From assembly GCA_000149265.1 (NCBI GenBank), contig CH003232.1:1405017-1469016 (forward strand): a stretch of DNA of 64,000 nt, given 5' to 3'. The notes under the pieces are model-generated. The model saw nothing but the letters and a program-made list of their open reading frames with translations. It ran no database searches and had not been told where the DNA came from. Shown here in pieces: positions 12,501 through 22,728 of this stretch. Source of the stretch: Ciona savignyi. Its lineage: Eukaryota > Chordata > Ascidiacea > Phlebobranchia > Cionidae. Every line of letters starts with the position of its first letter. The stretch's first letter is position 1. Both the position numbers and the translations under genes were made by a program.

Positions 12501-15500
12501 ATCAAATGTATCCTATGCTACAATATCCCTTATAGGTAAATGTCCGCTAATTTTTTCATCAAGGCAGTATTTTTATGTTTTAACTTTTTTTATTTACGCA
12601 TTTTTAATGTAGTTTTACATTCACACAAATAGTTTCTGTTTTTTTCACATTTTTTCTGCATTTAAAGTATTTTTATCGAGAAGTCTAAACTTTTCCGTTT
12701 ATAAGATATTTTTTAACAGGACAATAGATCTTGTGTTTATTCTAATTTTTATCTATGCAAAAATGTTATGTTTTTTCTTTATTTTTTCATTAAGTCAAAA
12801 TTTTCGTTTTTTTTAATTTTTTTCTTCAAGGCAAATGTTTGGTTTTCACTCGATTTTTTATCATATACAAAATAAGTTTTTACGATATTTTTTTATTCAG
12901 GTAACAATCTCCTGTTTTTGCATTACCCTGTTTTTCTGTATGGAAATTATGAGTTTTCAGATCCTTAGTATTTCTATTACTTAAATCTGTTTAGTTTCCG
13001 AGTTCATGCCGGTACGACTTCGATCGTTCGGATATTCCTGCGCTGGGATGGGATACGCAATTGGTTACGTCATGATAGCCGGATTTGCTTATTTCATCAG
13101 AGATTGGAGAGTGTTTCTTAAGGTTTGCGGCTCAGCTGAATTCATCTACTTGCTGTATTACTTGTAAGTTGCATAGTTTTTTTAATCTTAGTTTGTAAGT
13201 GTTTTTTTTAAATCTTAGTTTGTAAGTTTGTTATCGGGTACAGTTTAATATAGGGCTGACCACTAAGACCTATTTTTGTATATAACTGTGGTGTGTATAG
13301 TGGCCACACATTCTATATATGGAATGGTTGCTTTAATTATTTGTCTGTTCGATCCCAAGTTTTTTTACTGGTCTTAATTAGTAACAAATTTTATCGCATA
13401 TTTAATAAAAGTACTTATAATTGTAAATCAAAACAATTGTGTTTTTTCCTGGCTATGGTTTGAATCTATGATAGGCCCGTTTTTTAAATCTATTAAGTGA
13501 CTAGCCCATCATGGGTTCAAAACTTAGCCCGATATAGAGAAAAGTCGAATGACTGTCTTGGTTGACCTTAAAAGTCTTGGTCAATACTAAAAGAAGGGAA
13601 ACAGGAAAGGGGGGAACTGCACACCGAAACTATGGAAACTAATTCAGCGCATTATAGAAATGAATAATAATCCGGTAAAAACATATTAATTGGGATTTAC
13701 AAGTTAAAGTGGAAGATAATATTAAATAGTTAACAAAATGTCGAATTTAATTTAAGAAATATTTTTCTCCAGTTGGATTGATGAGACTCCCCGCTGGCTG
13801 CATGCAAAGGGTAAAATGGAGGAAGGAAGAAAAATAATCCAAAAAATATCGAAAATGAACAACAAAGATGTGTCAGTGATTGAAGACGAAATTATGGCCT
13901 TAAAATCGTCAAGTGAATCGTCAATTGGATCATGGGAATCATTTCTTATGTTTGTCAAACAACCGTTACTTCTAATGAGACTTGCAATCCTCTGCTTTGC
14001 TTGGTAGGAAAAGCGCGTTATTTTTGGAAATTTTTAAATTGCAAATACTAAATTTGGTCAATATTCACGTTTAAGCTACTTATTTATTGGTTAATATATT
14101 TACGTTTTATCCTCATGAATGGAAAAACGAGGTGTTATCACACGAGCAATCGTTAGATCACCTCGGTAATAGTTATCGTAGACTGATAATCGCCTGATTA
14201 AATCGCGCCCGGGCTGGGTTAGTAAAGTTATTGCAGTGTGTATTTTATGATAAAACGTTTTTTATTAATTTGTGTAAAATCCATTAATCCACAAACAGAA
14301 CCAACTAGCTAGCGATTAGTTTCGAATCTACCACCCTTCGGCTGAAAGGCGACAAACCAACTCGAATAGCTATTCACTTGTACTGATTGACTTCTTATTA
14401 CTTGTATATACATATATGATAGAGTATACATGTGTTTTACAAATAATCTAGTACTTATTAGTCCGACTTATTAGTCTGGTGGATTAGTGCGTCGCCCTTT
14501 AGCCGAAGGTTGCAGGTTCGAAACTGGTCGGTTGTGTCCTTCGGCAAGGCACTTAACAGACATTGTCTGAACCCAGCGGATTATTGGGTTCTACTAAATT
14601 AAATAAACGTTTTAATCATACACAACGCACTACAATAGTTACGGTGCCCGACCGGTGAGCGTGAGGTAATCTGACGATTTCCCGTGTGATAAACACCTTG
14701 GTTTTCCCATTCACGAGGATAAACATGAATATCTTATCACATTAACGGTTTCCATCTATTCAGGACCATTGTTGTAATGACGTACTACGCCATTGCGCTC
14801 AATTTGAACAGCTTAAGTGGCAACAGGTTTTTAAACATCTTTTATGGCGGATTGATGGAAGTATTCAATGTGACTCTGTTCTGTATATTCGTTGAAACCA
14901 AAGGTCGTCGCAATACTTACATCGGTATGATGATCATATGTGCGCTCGGTATTGCATCAACCCCGTTTATATCTATGTGTAAGTAAACAATTGGTAACTA
15001 TATATGTTTCCACATTACTAGAGAGAATTACAATATTATTATTGTAAAATTATAGAATATGTGATATTGATGTTTTATTCAGGTAAAATGGAAATCGCAA
15101 AAGGGTGGTAGCCTATCACAACAGCAATCGTCAGATTACTTTACACCCATGGTAACCCATCGCCGGGTTACCAAAGTGTGTTGTGTAGGATTCTCACGTT
15201 CCTTCCATTTGGTAAAACCCATCATTACACTGGGTTCAGGCATAGTCCATTAAGTGCCTTGCCTTATGATACAACCGATAGCTAGAGATTAGTTTCGATC
15301 CCTTATCCCTCAACGCTTCAATTAAAAGGCCATCCCACCAAGATATTTCACCGGTAAAAACAACCCTGCCATTGAAAACGGAATAAACACTTAATAATAT
15401 AATATGTACAATAGATTAACGAGTTAAACCAAAATTAAAAGAAACGTTTCAATCATACACAATACACTGCAATAGCTCCGGTAACCCGAAGGTGTGCACG

Positions 15501-17105
15501 AGGTAATCTAATGATTTACCATGTGTCAACATCTCTTGTGTTTTCCTATTAATGGGGATACACATGCTGTCGTATCCTTTACATATGTTTTAGTTAATAA
15601 ATATCTCTTCTTTACCATGTTATATTATCAAATGTCTTCACCTTTACAGGGTTTGCGCAATTATCGGTGGCTACAACAATGCTTAGCAAGCTAACTGTCG
15701 GCGTTTCATTCTCCGTTCTTTACCTTTATCCTGCCGAACTATTTCCAACAAACTTACGTCAAACTACATTTGGATTCTGCAACATGTTTGGTCGATTCGG
15801 TGGACTGATTGCTCCGTTTCTGATCTACTCAAGTAAGTTCGCATGTGAAATTCTTGGGAAATCGTAAAGGAGGAAAAGAGTGAGGATCTGCTCGCTTAAT
15901 AAAAAAAGAAATTTGCGGTTGACTTGGGCTATACTTTAAGGGGAAAAGCGGGGAGGAGATCATGACTGCTCAATAAAACTATGAAAATTAATTCGAACCT
16001 TCCCCAAACACTAATATATATCGACATCAGAACAAACGCTAACTTTAATCCCAGCCCTTACTGTAGTGTCATAATATTTTTTTCTGTGTGGTTTAACCTT
16101 TTCCCTCATTTTACATAGCCCTACACAGGTACTATATCCAACATATTGAAATGCAGTTCAAGGGAGTGACCTAACAATTAGGGACTAATATCTCCAGAGA
16201 AAACGCCTTCTAGCATATTAGGCCAAAATTCTTATAAACCGTATTTTCGTGATGTACAACTGTGACATGATTCTAAAATTATAGTTTCTTCCGACGAAGT
16301 TCTATGCCTCATCGCATCGTTATAACACTTGTGTATTATCGCAGGTGATAACGGAAACACGGTTATCCCGTCACTAGCCACTTCCGCCGTTATTTTATTT
16401 TCCGTGGCTCAGTTTTTGTTTCTTCCAAAAACCAAAGCAAACCAGTTGCCTCAGAATGTGGAGGATGCCCTGAAATTAAAGTCGTAAGTATTATCGATTA
16501 GTTCATCCCGGTCAACAATGTAAAATAAGCAAAAATCGTGTCCAAATCTATGTATTAAGTATTTCTGTCTAACTCACAGGTACACATCGCGAGTAAATTA
16601 AAACTAAAACTAAAGATTTGGTTTAAATAGTTATTTAATTATGTATTAACTTTAGATTCTTAAATAGTTTTTTAAACTAAATGTTTTGCTTAATTAATAA
16701 ACGATTTGAACTTTTAAGAAAGACAAAATTACCGATATATGGGGACACTGTGACATACCAATTAAGACAAGGGTAAACAGTTGGTGCTATTACTTTAAAT
16801 AAGTAATTTTCATGCATTTTTGTGTTAGAAAATTAAAGAAACGTCTCAACCATACACGACCCACTATAACAGCTTCGGTAACTGGACAAAAGAGAACGCA
16901 ACCTTACGTATTCGCAAGGAAATCTGTCCATTGCCCATGCGATAGTACCCTTTGCGTTTTCCTATTCACGAGGAATACCATGAATATCTTTTAAGTGTAA
17001 TAAAACATATAACGTTGGAAACATCAAGGTAAACGAATCAAGAATTTCTCTTTCTACAGGTCCATACATGGTTGCTGTTCAAAATCCAAGCAAGATCACG
17101 TGTAA
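9551..17105 (+). CDS. SLC22-type organic ion transporter (MFS), 11 exons, complete
   Basis: Exons: 9551-9730, 10584-10674, 11409-11494, 11731-11834, 12381-12535, 12995-13163, 13773-14003, 14764-14978, 15650-15832, 16345-16483, 17060-17105. They join in phase to 532 codons plus TAA, close to the ~550 residues usual for SLC22. Family landmarks in order: an N-terminal first membrane segment; an extracellular loop with SCFRYN and CDKWIYE; FNAVCD; the motif-A loop DSYGRRP; SEFMPVRLRS; ETPRWLHAKGKMEEGRKII after the sixth membrane segment; VETKGRR; YPAELFPTNLRQTTFG; and FLPKTKANQLPQNVEDA near the C terminus. The family carries organic cations, anions or carnitine across the plasma membrane; the substrate cannot be told from this sequence. 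The first ATG is used; an in-frame TAG lies at 9533-9535. Exon 10584-10674 has a weak acceptor tract but is required by phase and homology. Introns carry many SINE copies. Confidence 0.88.
10027..10338 (-). mobile_element. SINE-A, near full length, in SLC22 intron 1
   Basis: Read in reverse it has the whole plan: tRNA-like head (CCGGCCCGATGGTCTAGCGG... with B-box-like 'gcaggtgcgaaact'), body 'ggacattgcctgaacccagc', 'actgcaatagctccggtaac', and the tail CCTATCC repeated ('aggataggatattc' twice on the + strand). The repeated tail motif is the probable 3'-end repeat of this SINE. Confidence 0.85.
10830..10992 (-). mobile_element. SINE-A partial copy, head-to-head with the next one
   Basis: In reverse: 'gttaccggagctattacagt', 'gtccaaggacacagtcgact', 'ccttcgactgaaag'. 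The tail is missing. It directly abuts the + copy at 10993-11290, giving an inverted SINE pair in SLC22 intron 2. Confidence 0.7.
10993..11290 (+). mobile_element. SINE-A full-length copy in SLC22 intron 2
   Basis: Head 'cggccagttggtctaacggt' (A-box like), 'gttgcaggtgcgaaactggt' (B-box like), body 'gtcggttgtgtccttgggca', 'actgcaatagttccggtaac', tail 'catcctatcctacatccta'. One of the best preserved copies in the window. Confidence 0.88.
13585..13645. mobile_element. half MITE of the TCCCTCCTTCCC family
   Basis: Only one end is present: 'ctaaaagaagggaaacagga', 'ggggggaactgcacaccgaa', 'actatggaaactaattc'. It lies in SLC22 intron 6. Confidence 0.5.
14106..14365 (-). mobile_element. SINE-A copy in SLC22 intron 7
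   Basis: In reverse orientation: 'ttatcctcatgaatgg', 'gttatcacacgagcaatcgt', 'ttattgcagtgtgt', 'acagaaccaactagctagcg', 'cttcggctgaaaggcga'. An extra ~45 bases around 14165-14210 interrupt the body. Confidence 0.75.
14460..14742 (+). mobile_element. SINE-A full-length copy in SLC22 intron 7
   Basis: Head 'agtctggtggattagtgcgt', B-box 'gcaggttcgaaactggtcgg', body 'ttgtgtccttcggcaaggc', tail 'catgaatatcttatcac'. With the reverse copy at 14106-14365 it forms an inverted pair just upstream of exon 8. Confidence 0.85.
15079..15575. mobile_element. two SINE-A copies, reverse then forward, in SLC22 intron 8
   Basis: 15079-15345 is a reverse copy ('cgccgggttacc', 'ccttccatttggtaaaaccc', 'actgggttcaggcatagtcc'). 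15428-15575 is a forward 5'-truncated copy ('gaaacgtttcaatcatacac', 'actgcaatagctccggtaac', ending 'tcgtatcc'). This is the third inverted SINE pair in this gene. Confidence 0.7.
15939..16125. mobile_element. MITE of the TCCCTCCTTCCC family in SLC22 intron 9
   Basis: Left end 'aaggggaaaagcggggagga', then 'ctgctcaataaaactatg'; right end 'ttttccctcattttacatag'. The interior keeps 'ccccaaacactaat' and 'tgtcataat', as in the copy at 32700-32915. Confidence 0.6.
16830..16996 (+). mobile_element. 5'-truncated SINE-A in SLC22 intron 10
   Basis: Body 'aattaaagaaacgtctcaac', then 'cagcttcggtaac', 'cgttttcctattcacgagga', ending 'ccatgaatatctttt'. It lies about 65 bases before the last coding exon. Confidence 0.7.
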
Positions 17106-17251
17106 AGATCAGACGCCTTTTCATCACAGTGTGGCAATTACTTCTTGTGTATTTGGTGTACTTTTCGGGCTAAAGTTCAAACCCTAATATGCTCGTTCAT
17201 AAGATTGTTTTTGTTGTATAGAATCCGTATATCTGTGCTTATTTAATTGGC

Positions 17252-17275
17252 TTATATATATATATATATATATAT
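17252..17275. repeat. TA microsatellite
   Basis: About twelve consecutive TA units, following 'aattggct'. Confidence 0.9.
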
Positions 17276-17789
17276 AGACTTTATACATCAGACGAGTGGC
17301 AGCTTTATTTATAGTTTGACTCCGATGTACGCAACGGTACAAGTACAAAAATGGGTAAGCATAACCGGCTAAATAATTTTATAAATGGAGACGGGTTGTA
17401 GGGTAAGTTAAGCGTACTCGCTTTCGGAACCAAAAGAGCCTAGGCTATACAGACTGTGGATTTTAAACACAATTCCAAAAGCCTCTCTGTGTTTGTCTCT
17501 GGTGAAATGCGGACTGAACCGATCTTTTATAGGCGATATTGCAACCAAGGAAATAATGTGTTGCAGAGTGTTTAAACACACGCACAATAGATAAAGTTTG
17601 TAAATTAGAAGACGTTTTCCCAGGTTGATCGCATCGTGAATTATAAACTTATTAAAGCAGCCACTAACATAATTATGGACCGATCATTTAAAGAAATAAA
17701 ATCAGATTTTTCCACTTACCCATGTTTTGAACCCATAATGGTACGTACGTTTACTCTGGTTTGAGTACCAAGAAAAAACGGCTTTTTGA

Positions 17790-17900
17790 CCGAGCCATGT
17801 TTCGAACCCATATTAGGGTCGTCCCAAGGGCCGTTTTTGTATTTAAGAGTATTTATATGCATCGGTCGCCTTAATCGGTTACACGACCGTACTGGTTTGC
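17790..17900 (-). mobile_element. SINE-B copy
   Basis: In reverse: 'accgagccatgtttcgaacc' (B-box half), 'gggccgtttttgtattta', 'gcatcggtcgccttaatcgg', 'ttacacgaccgta'. A second, poorer B-box half lies just upstream near 17718-17745. Confidence 0.7.
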
Positions 17901-18356
17901 ACGAATGTCTTAATCTTATGTGCGAACGTTCTTTTACGAAATTTTGAGGATGATTTGTCGGATGTGGTTACATTGGTCTATTAGTCTTTGACGTAGCAAT
18001 CTTGGTCTTTATCGCAAAGTACCTCTACGCGACAGTACAATGGATAACATGACTGGTACGTTGTACGTCATAAAAAGTCCACAAGCAACCAGAAAACTGT
18101 AGCGCTAATTAGCACTGTTTCGACGCTAATTAAACACGGGAGTCTTAAAGTTTTAATCAATTTCATGTTACAGGAGTTTTTAAAGTGAAAATTAATTTTA
18201 AAATTCAAATGTAATCCATTTCTGCACACAGAATCAAAAATCTATATTTTACGTTATGCTTTCTTTTTATAAGGAGAAGAACCGACCCTTCCGAGTAAGT
18301 ACATTGGAAACTCTTTATAAACATAGTAGGTTGTGAGATGCAGTTCTGAATTAGCT

Positions 18357-18770
18357 CTATTGCCCCTTAGCAGTTACGCGCTTTTCTCCAGCGAAGTTTA
18401 TTGAAATGCGGTAACTGAAACTAATGAACACAATATAAATAATACGAACAATAAATAATGAACACAAAAGAATATAAATTAAATACCTGAGTTTGGGGAT
18501 TAGTTGCAACAATCCGTGCACTAAAGATCGTGCTTTCTCTCTTTTATTCCTACCGTTGTGTCTATGCAACGCTTTTGTCTATTCACTACAGACTCTTAGC
18601 TACAACTAAAAAGGTCACCGAAAATACTAAAGAAATAAACTAAAGCCACGCCTTACACGTGTACAAAAACAAAGAGAACAAAGGATAAAAAGGCCAATGA
18701 GAAAAAATAATGACATCACAGAAAATGGTAAATAATAATGTACATCAACAAAAACTCTCGCATTAACAGA
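18357..18770 (-). repeat. dispersed ~410-bp element, copy 2
   Basis: Reverse-complement match to 4081-4500 along its length: 'gcagttacgcgcttttctcc', 'gcggtaactgaaact', 'gaacacaatataaata', 'cacgccttacacgtgtac', 'aaaaactctcgcattaac'. It ends about 70 bases before the first N gap. Confidence 0.65.
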
Positions 18771-18838
18771 TGCATTTACATTGTTTTGTTAGTCTTTGAT
18801 GTAACGGACTTGGTCGTTGTCGGTTTCCTACCTACAAT

Positions 18839-18938
18839 NNNNNNNNNNNNNNNNNNNNNNNNNNNNNNNNNNNNNNNNNNNNNNNNNNNNNNNNNNNNNN
18901 NNNNNNNNNNNNNNNNNNNNNNNNNNNNNNNNNNNNNN
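18839..18938. other. assembly gap, 100 N
   Basis: Exactly 100 N. The same 30 bases (beginning 'cttggtcgttgtcggtttcc') lie immediately left (18809-18838) and right (18941-18970) of the gap, so the two contig ends probably overlap and the true gap size may be zero or negative. Any open frame drawn across it is meaningless. Confidence 0.95.
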
Positions 18939-19130
18939 GCCTTGGTCGTTGTCGGTTTCCTACCTACAATCCTTCCGCTGAAGGGCGAAGACTAAACCGC
19001 CACATTAGGTGGAACATTCCAAGACTGGTAGGTTAGCATATTACTGGGATGTTTAATCACAGAGTTTAATTAATACTACTTCGTTTGCCCAAAAGCCAAA
19101 GTAACACAAGAACTTGCCGACATGACTCCA

Positions 19131-19400
19131 CAAACTGAAAGTGTTTTATATAATTGCGGTCCTGTTTGCAAAACTGTTTTAAATTTAAGATCATACTTTT
19201 AGGGATCATTTCTATAGTGTGCATCTTGAAAACGTCATCAAATTATGACGAATCCTCAACTACGATGATGAGTTGTAGGGATTCCTTCTGAGCATGAAGC
19301 TTGGTTCGTTGTATCTTCGGATGTTGCGAACTTTTGAGGATTGTTCTTTGATTTCCAATTGGAAATCTAGGAGGAAGGAATCTCCGGCTGAGTAGTTGAT
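19131..19400 (+). repeat. 270-280-bp dispersed repeat, copy 1
   Basis: Landmarks 'gatcatacttttagggatca', 'gtgtgcatcttgaaaacgtc', 'gagcatgaagcttggttcgt', 'ggaatctccggctgagtagt'. Two further copies lie at 24342-24616 (reverse) and 32066-32330 (forward), each over 85% alike by eye. There is no coding content, and the borders are abrupt on the side ending 'gagtagttga'. Confidence 0.8.
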
Positions 19401-20518
19401 AATTGTTTTAATGACTATAGGTTTGTTTTATTATTTCTCACAATTTTTAATTTTGTGTTTTTTAATTTAAGAGTCCAACTATTTCGTTCATGTGGTATTA
19501 GTATAGTTATGGCTTAAAGATTTTGTTAGCTTTTAATCTGATTTATTTTTGTAATGATTACGAATAAATAAGTACATCAATTACAAATACAGTAAAATAT
19601 TCAACTTAAAAGTTTAATCATATTTTAACCAAACAAAATTTTTATTTTGGGAACTTTTTATCAACCTTTGACCTGGTTTATTTAATGCAGTATGTATGTT
19701 CCTCCTATTTTAATTCATGCTAACACAAATTAATTTAGAATTTATATGAAAATTGCTTCAATTTAAACAGTCAGAATGTGTTGGAGCCTTTAATTTCAAA
19801 AAAATACGTCATTTTGATTTACTGTCGCTGCATACATAATGTCCGTTTTATCTATCTTTGTTGAATTTGGTAGTTTAATATAATTTTAAACAGTATTGCA
19901 ACATTTTTTGTTTACTTTGCAATCCTAGTTTACTCGCCTAGTAATACGCAAAGTCGCGTTTAATTAATTATCGATCCCAAATGTTTTTAAAACTCCGATA
20001 TTGACTGACATTTGTATAAAATATGTAATTACCAGTTTCTTAGTGTCGGTTGTTAAGATGAGTTCACATATTAAGCTCAGATATTCCAGTGGCATGGTGA
20101 CTAGGTTTGAGGGCTGTGACCGTTCATGTCTTCTAGCTTAATACCATGACGGCACTTTCGGATTTGCATATTATTCACACCTGCATGTTTCCAATATCTC
20201 TAGATACCAGAAAGGAGAATTGCATAAAGCTTCCTTGGTTTTACAAGCGAAGTATGGCTGAAAATAGGGAAGTCCCTCAGTGGTAAATAGATCCATACAA
20301 TTTGAATTAACTCAATATGAGCGCGCGATTTGCGTAAATTTTCTAGATTGTTTAGTTTCCCCGTTCTTGAAATGGTTATCCTTATCTTATGGTCAATTTG
20401 GTTCTTGTTGGATTACTTATGCTGTGTAGGGGTGGTTTTGTTTGCCCGGTCAGCTTGGTGGATTATTGCGATGCCTTTTAACCGAAAGGTTGCAGATGGG
20501 AAACTGATCACTAGCTAT

Positions 20519-20845
20519 CTTGTGAGGGAAATCCACATTGAAGGATTTATCCACGGTTATCGTTGGATAACTTGTAAGGGAAATCCACATTGAAGAATTT
20601 ATCCACGGTTATCGTCAAATAACTTGTGAGGGAAATCCACATTGAAAGATTTATTCACGGTTATCGTTGGATAACTTGTGAGGGAAATCCACATTGAAAG
20701 ATTTATTCACGGTTATCGTTGGATAACTTATGAGGGGAATCCACATTGAAGGATTTATTCACGGTTATCGTTAAACAACTTGTAAGGGAAATCCACATTG
20801 AAGGATTTATTCACGGTTATCGTTGGATAACTTGTGAGAGAAATC
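20519..20845 (+). repeat. 52-bp tandem array, 6 full copies plus 15 bases
   Basis: Six consecutive 52-base units starting 'cttgtgagggaaatccacat' and ending 'cggttatcgttggataa' occupy 20519-20830, then a partial seventh. Units differ at only a few sites (g/a in 'gtgagg', c/t in 'tatccac'). The array splits a SINE-A: the tRNA-like head lies just before it (20440-20515) and the body resumes at about 20918. Confidence 0.93.
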
Positions 20846-21839
20846 AAACCCACCTTCCCACCGTCGGTTATAACCATTGGGGTCGACGACATTCCCCAGC
20901 GATTTCGACATCTTCTGCTAGCTAGTCGGTTGTGTCTTTGGTCAAGGCATTTAACGGACATTGCCTGAACCCAGCGGATTAATGGGTTTTACTAAATTGA
21001 AGGAACGTGTTAATCAAAAACATAGTACGCAATATATCCGGTGGGTGAGCGGAAATCTGATAGCTCGTATAATAATTACCTCGGGTTCTATTTGCGTATT
21101 TTTAATAATAAACCAACCAACAAATGTAACGCCTGTTAAAGTAAATATCATTTCGATCGAATAGTTGAAGCATAGGATATTAAATCATGTTTATCCCCAT
21201 GGATGGAAAACCCGAACGGTTAAAACACGGGCAATTGTTAGATTACCTCGAGCCCGTCTTCGGGTTACCAAGTGCTATTGCAGTGTGTTGGGAATGATTA
21301 TAATGTTTTTTTTTTAATTTGGTTGAATTTGCTGGGTTCAGGTGATGTCCGCTGAGTACATTGCATCGCATTTCAATCGGAGGGTTAAGGTTCGAAATTG
21401 GTTCATTACTCGTCGTATATGCAAATAGTATTTTGTAAATCCCGTGAATGAAATGGTTAAATAAAAAAATAATGTGACTTTACATTAATAGACAACCTTG
21501 CAACAGACGGTGGGTAAAACATGCGCGAGACCTGACGATTGCTGGGAAAATTCTCTAGATTTTTTTGGTTTAACGAGGACACAACTCAAACATCCTAGAT
21601 AATACAAAAGACTGAAAGTATTCCATCAATTGTTTTATTTAATTATTTGAATTTTTTAAACATAGTTTTCTTCCTTTTTTTCTCTCCACTCTTTCGACTT
21701 TAGATAATCTTCAAACTGGTGGAAGTACAAACGTCACTGACTCTGTTGTTGCGTCATAATTAGTACCAACTTACCGAACGTATTTCATTTCTATCGCTCT
21801 TGCTGCAAAATAGATAATTTATATAACAATGTTTATTAA

Positions 21840-21990
21840 GTATTGTAGACGCTTAGTTTGGAGGTTTAAGTGTGATAGACAAAAAGTGTAGAGGTTTAAG
21901 CATGGTGGACGCTTAGTGTGGGGATTTAGGAACGGGAGACGCATTTTGTGGAAATTTAAGTGTAATAGACCTGTAGTGTGGAGGTTTAGG
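21840..21990 (+). repeat. degenerate ~36-bp tandem repeats
   Basis: About four or five imperfect units of 'gtagacgcttagtttggagg' plus 'tttaagtgtg'. The same run ends copy 2 of the duplicated block at about 28450-28555, with fewer units. Confidence 0.7.
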
Positions 21991-21994
21991 AAAG

Positions 21995-22220
21995 GGCATT
22001 CATCTTTATCCTCGTGAATGGGTAAACCAAGGGGGTTAACTCACAGGTAATCGTCAGATTACCTCGCGCCCACCGTCGATTTACAGAAGCTAATGTAGTA
22101 AGTTGTGCATGATTCACATGTTCTATCAAATTGTAAGAACCCATTAATCCGCTGGGTTCAGGCAATTTACGTTAAGTGCCTTTTCCAAAGACACAGCCGA
22201 CCAGGTAGCGACCAGTTCAA
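21995..22220 (-). mobile_element. SINE-A copy
   Basis: In reverse: 'catctttatcctcgtgaatg', 'gggggttaactcacaggtaa', 'cgctgggttcaggcaattta', 'gacacagccgacc'. The tRNA-like head is mostly lost. Confidence 0.75.
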
Positions 22221-22639
22221 TTATGGTTCGGGGGATTGGTCGAGTGGCAGGCCGCAGGTAACCATCCATGAATATCTTCTATATATTAGACAAGAAACGA
22301 ATCTGTTGAAAGATATACAGAAATTGTAGTATATTGAGATTATGACGTTGTCACACACTGAATCCAGTTAAAACGATTGATTTCAGCTAAAATTGCCGAA
22401 AACTAAACTAAAATTTAATTTTTTTATTTCTTTTTCGTAAAATCACTTTCTTTAAATTTGCATTTTTATGCTTTCTATTTCCATACTTTTGTTAACGTTT
22501 TAACTAGGTTTTTGGTTAAACCCTTTTGGTTCTTTTAGACCAGATACTTTTTAGAACTTATTTAGGCATAAAAATCACTCAACACTGTGTGGAATAAAAA
22601 GCTTTGCGGTACGGTATAATACAAATGATAATAACTTAC

Positions 22640-22728
22640 CTTTTTTTAATTACACCCAACCAAGCATCCACGGGGCAATTTATATGTGCTGCAAATAGAA
22701 ACAATATAACTAACAAACAAACTTTCAT
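22640..22728 (-). CDS. first exon of a small secreted-peptide gene (signal peptide)
   Basis: On the minus strand the ATG (complement of 22726-22728) starts MKVCLLVILFLFAAHINC, a textbook signal peptide with a long hydrophobic core, followed by PVDAWLGVIKK. The exon ends in phase 2 at a GTAAGT donor. The first exon at 26415-26521 on the other strand encodes a near-identical leader, ends in the same phase and has the same start of intron (GTAAGTTATTAT), so the two are paralogues. Both also share 'agatatataaac' just upstream of the ATG. The downstream exon with the mature peptide could not be fixed. Short secreted peptides of this type in tunicates include host-defence peptides, but no match to a known one was recognised. 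Confidence 0.6.

Larger units (their letters stand above)
19824..21990 (+). repeat. ~2-kb duplicated block, copy 1
   Basis: Collinear with 26888-28555: both begin 'tgcatacataatg', share 'gcaagtcgcgtttaattaat'-type sequence, 'ataccagaaaggaga', 'tgctgtgtaggggt', a SINE-A, 'tcgggttctatttgcgta'-type sequence, a second reverse SINE-A, and end in degenerate units of 'gacgcttagtttggaggttt'. Copy 1 carries a 52-bp tandem array (20519-20845) inside the first SINE; copy 2 lacks it. The block may be a non-autonomous transposon or a segmental duplication. No protein was recognised. Confidence 0.8.

Noticed and set aside
18738..18995. 85-codon frame crossing the first N gap
   Set aside because: Includes 100 N flanked by a duplicated 30-mer, so it is an assembly artefact.
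20519..20845. CRISPR-like regular array
   Set aside because: The units are contiguous 52-bp copies without unique spacers, in a eukaryotic SINE; it is a satellite.
22220..22310. Candidate second exon of the minus-strand secreted peptide (acceptor at about 22310)
   Set aside because: It fits the phase and is open for about 27 codons, but it runs into SINE-derived sequence; too weak to call.
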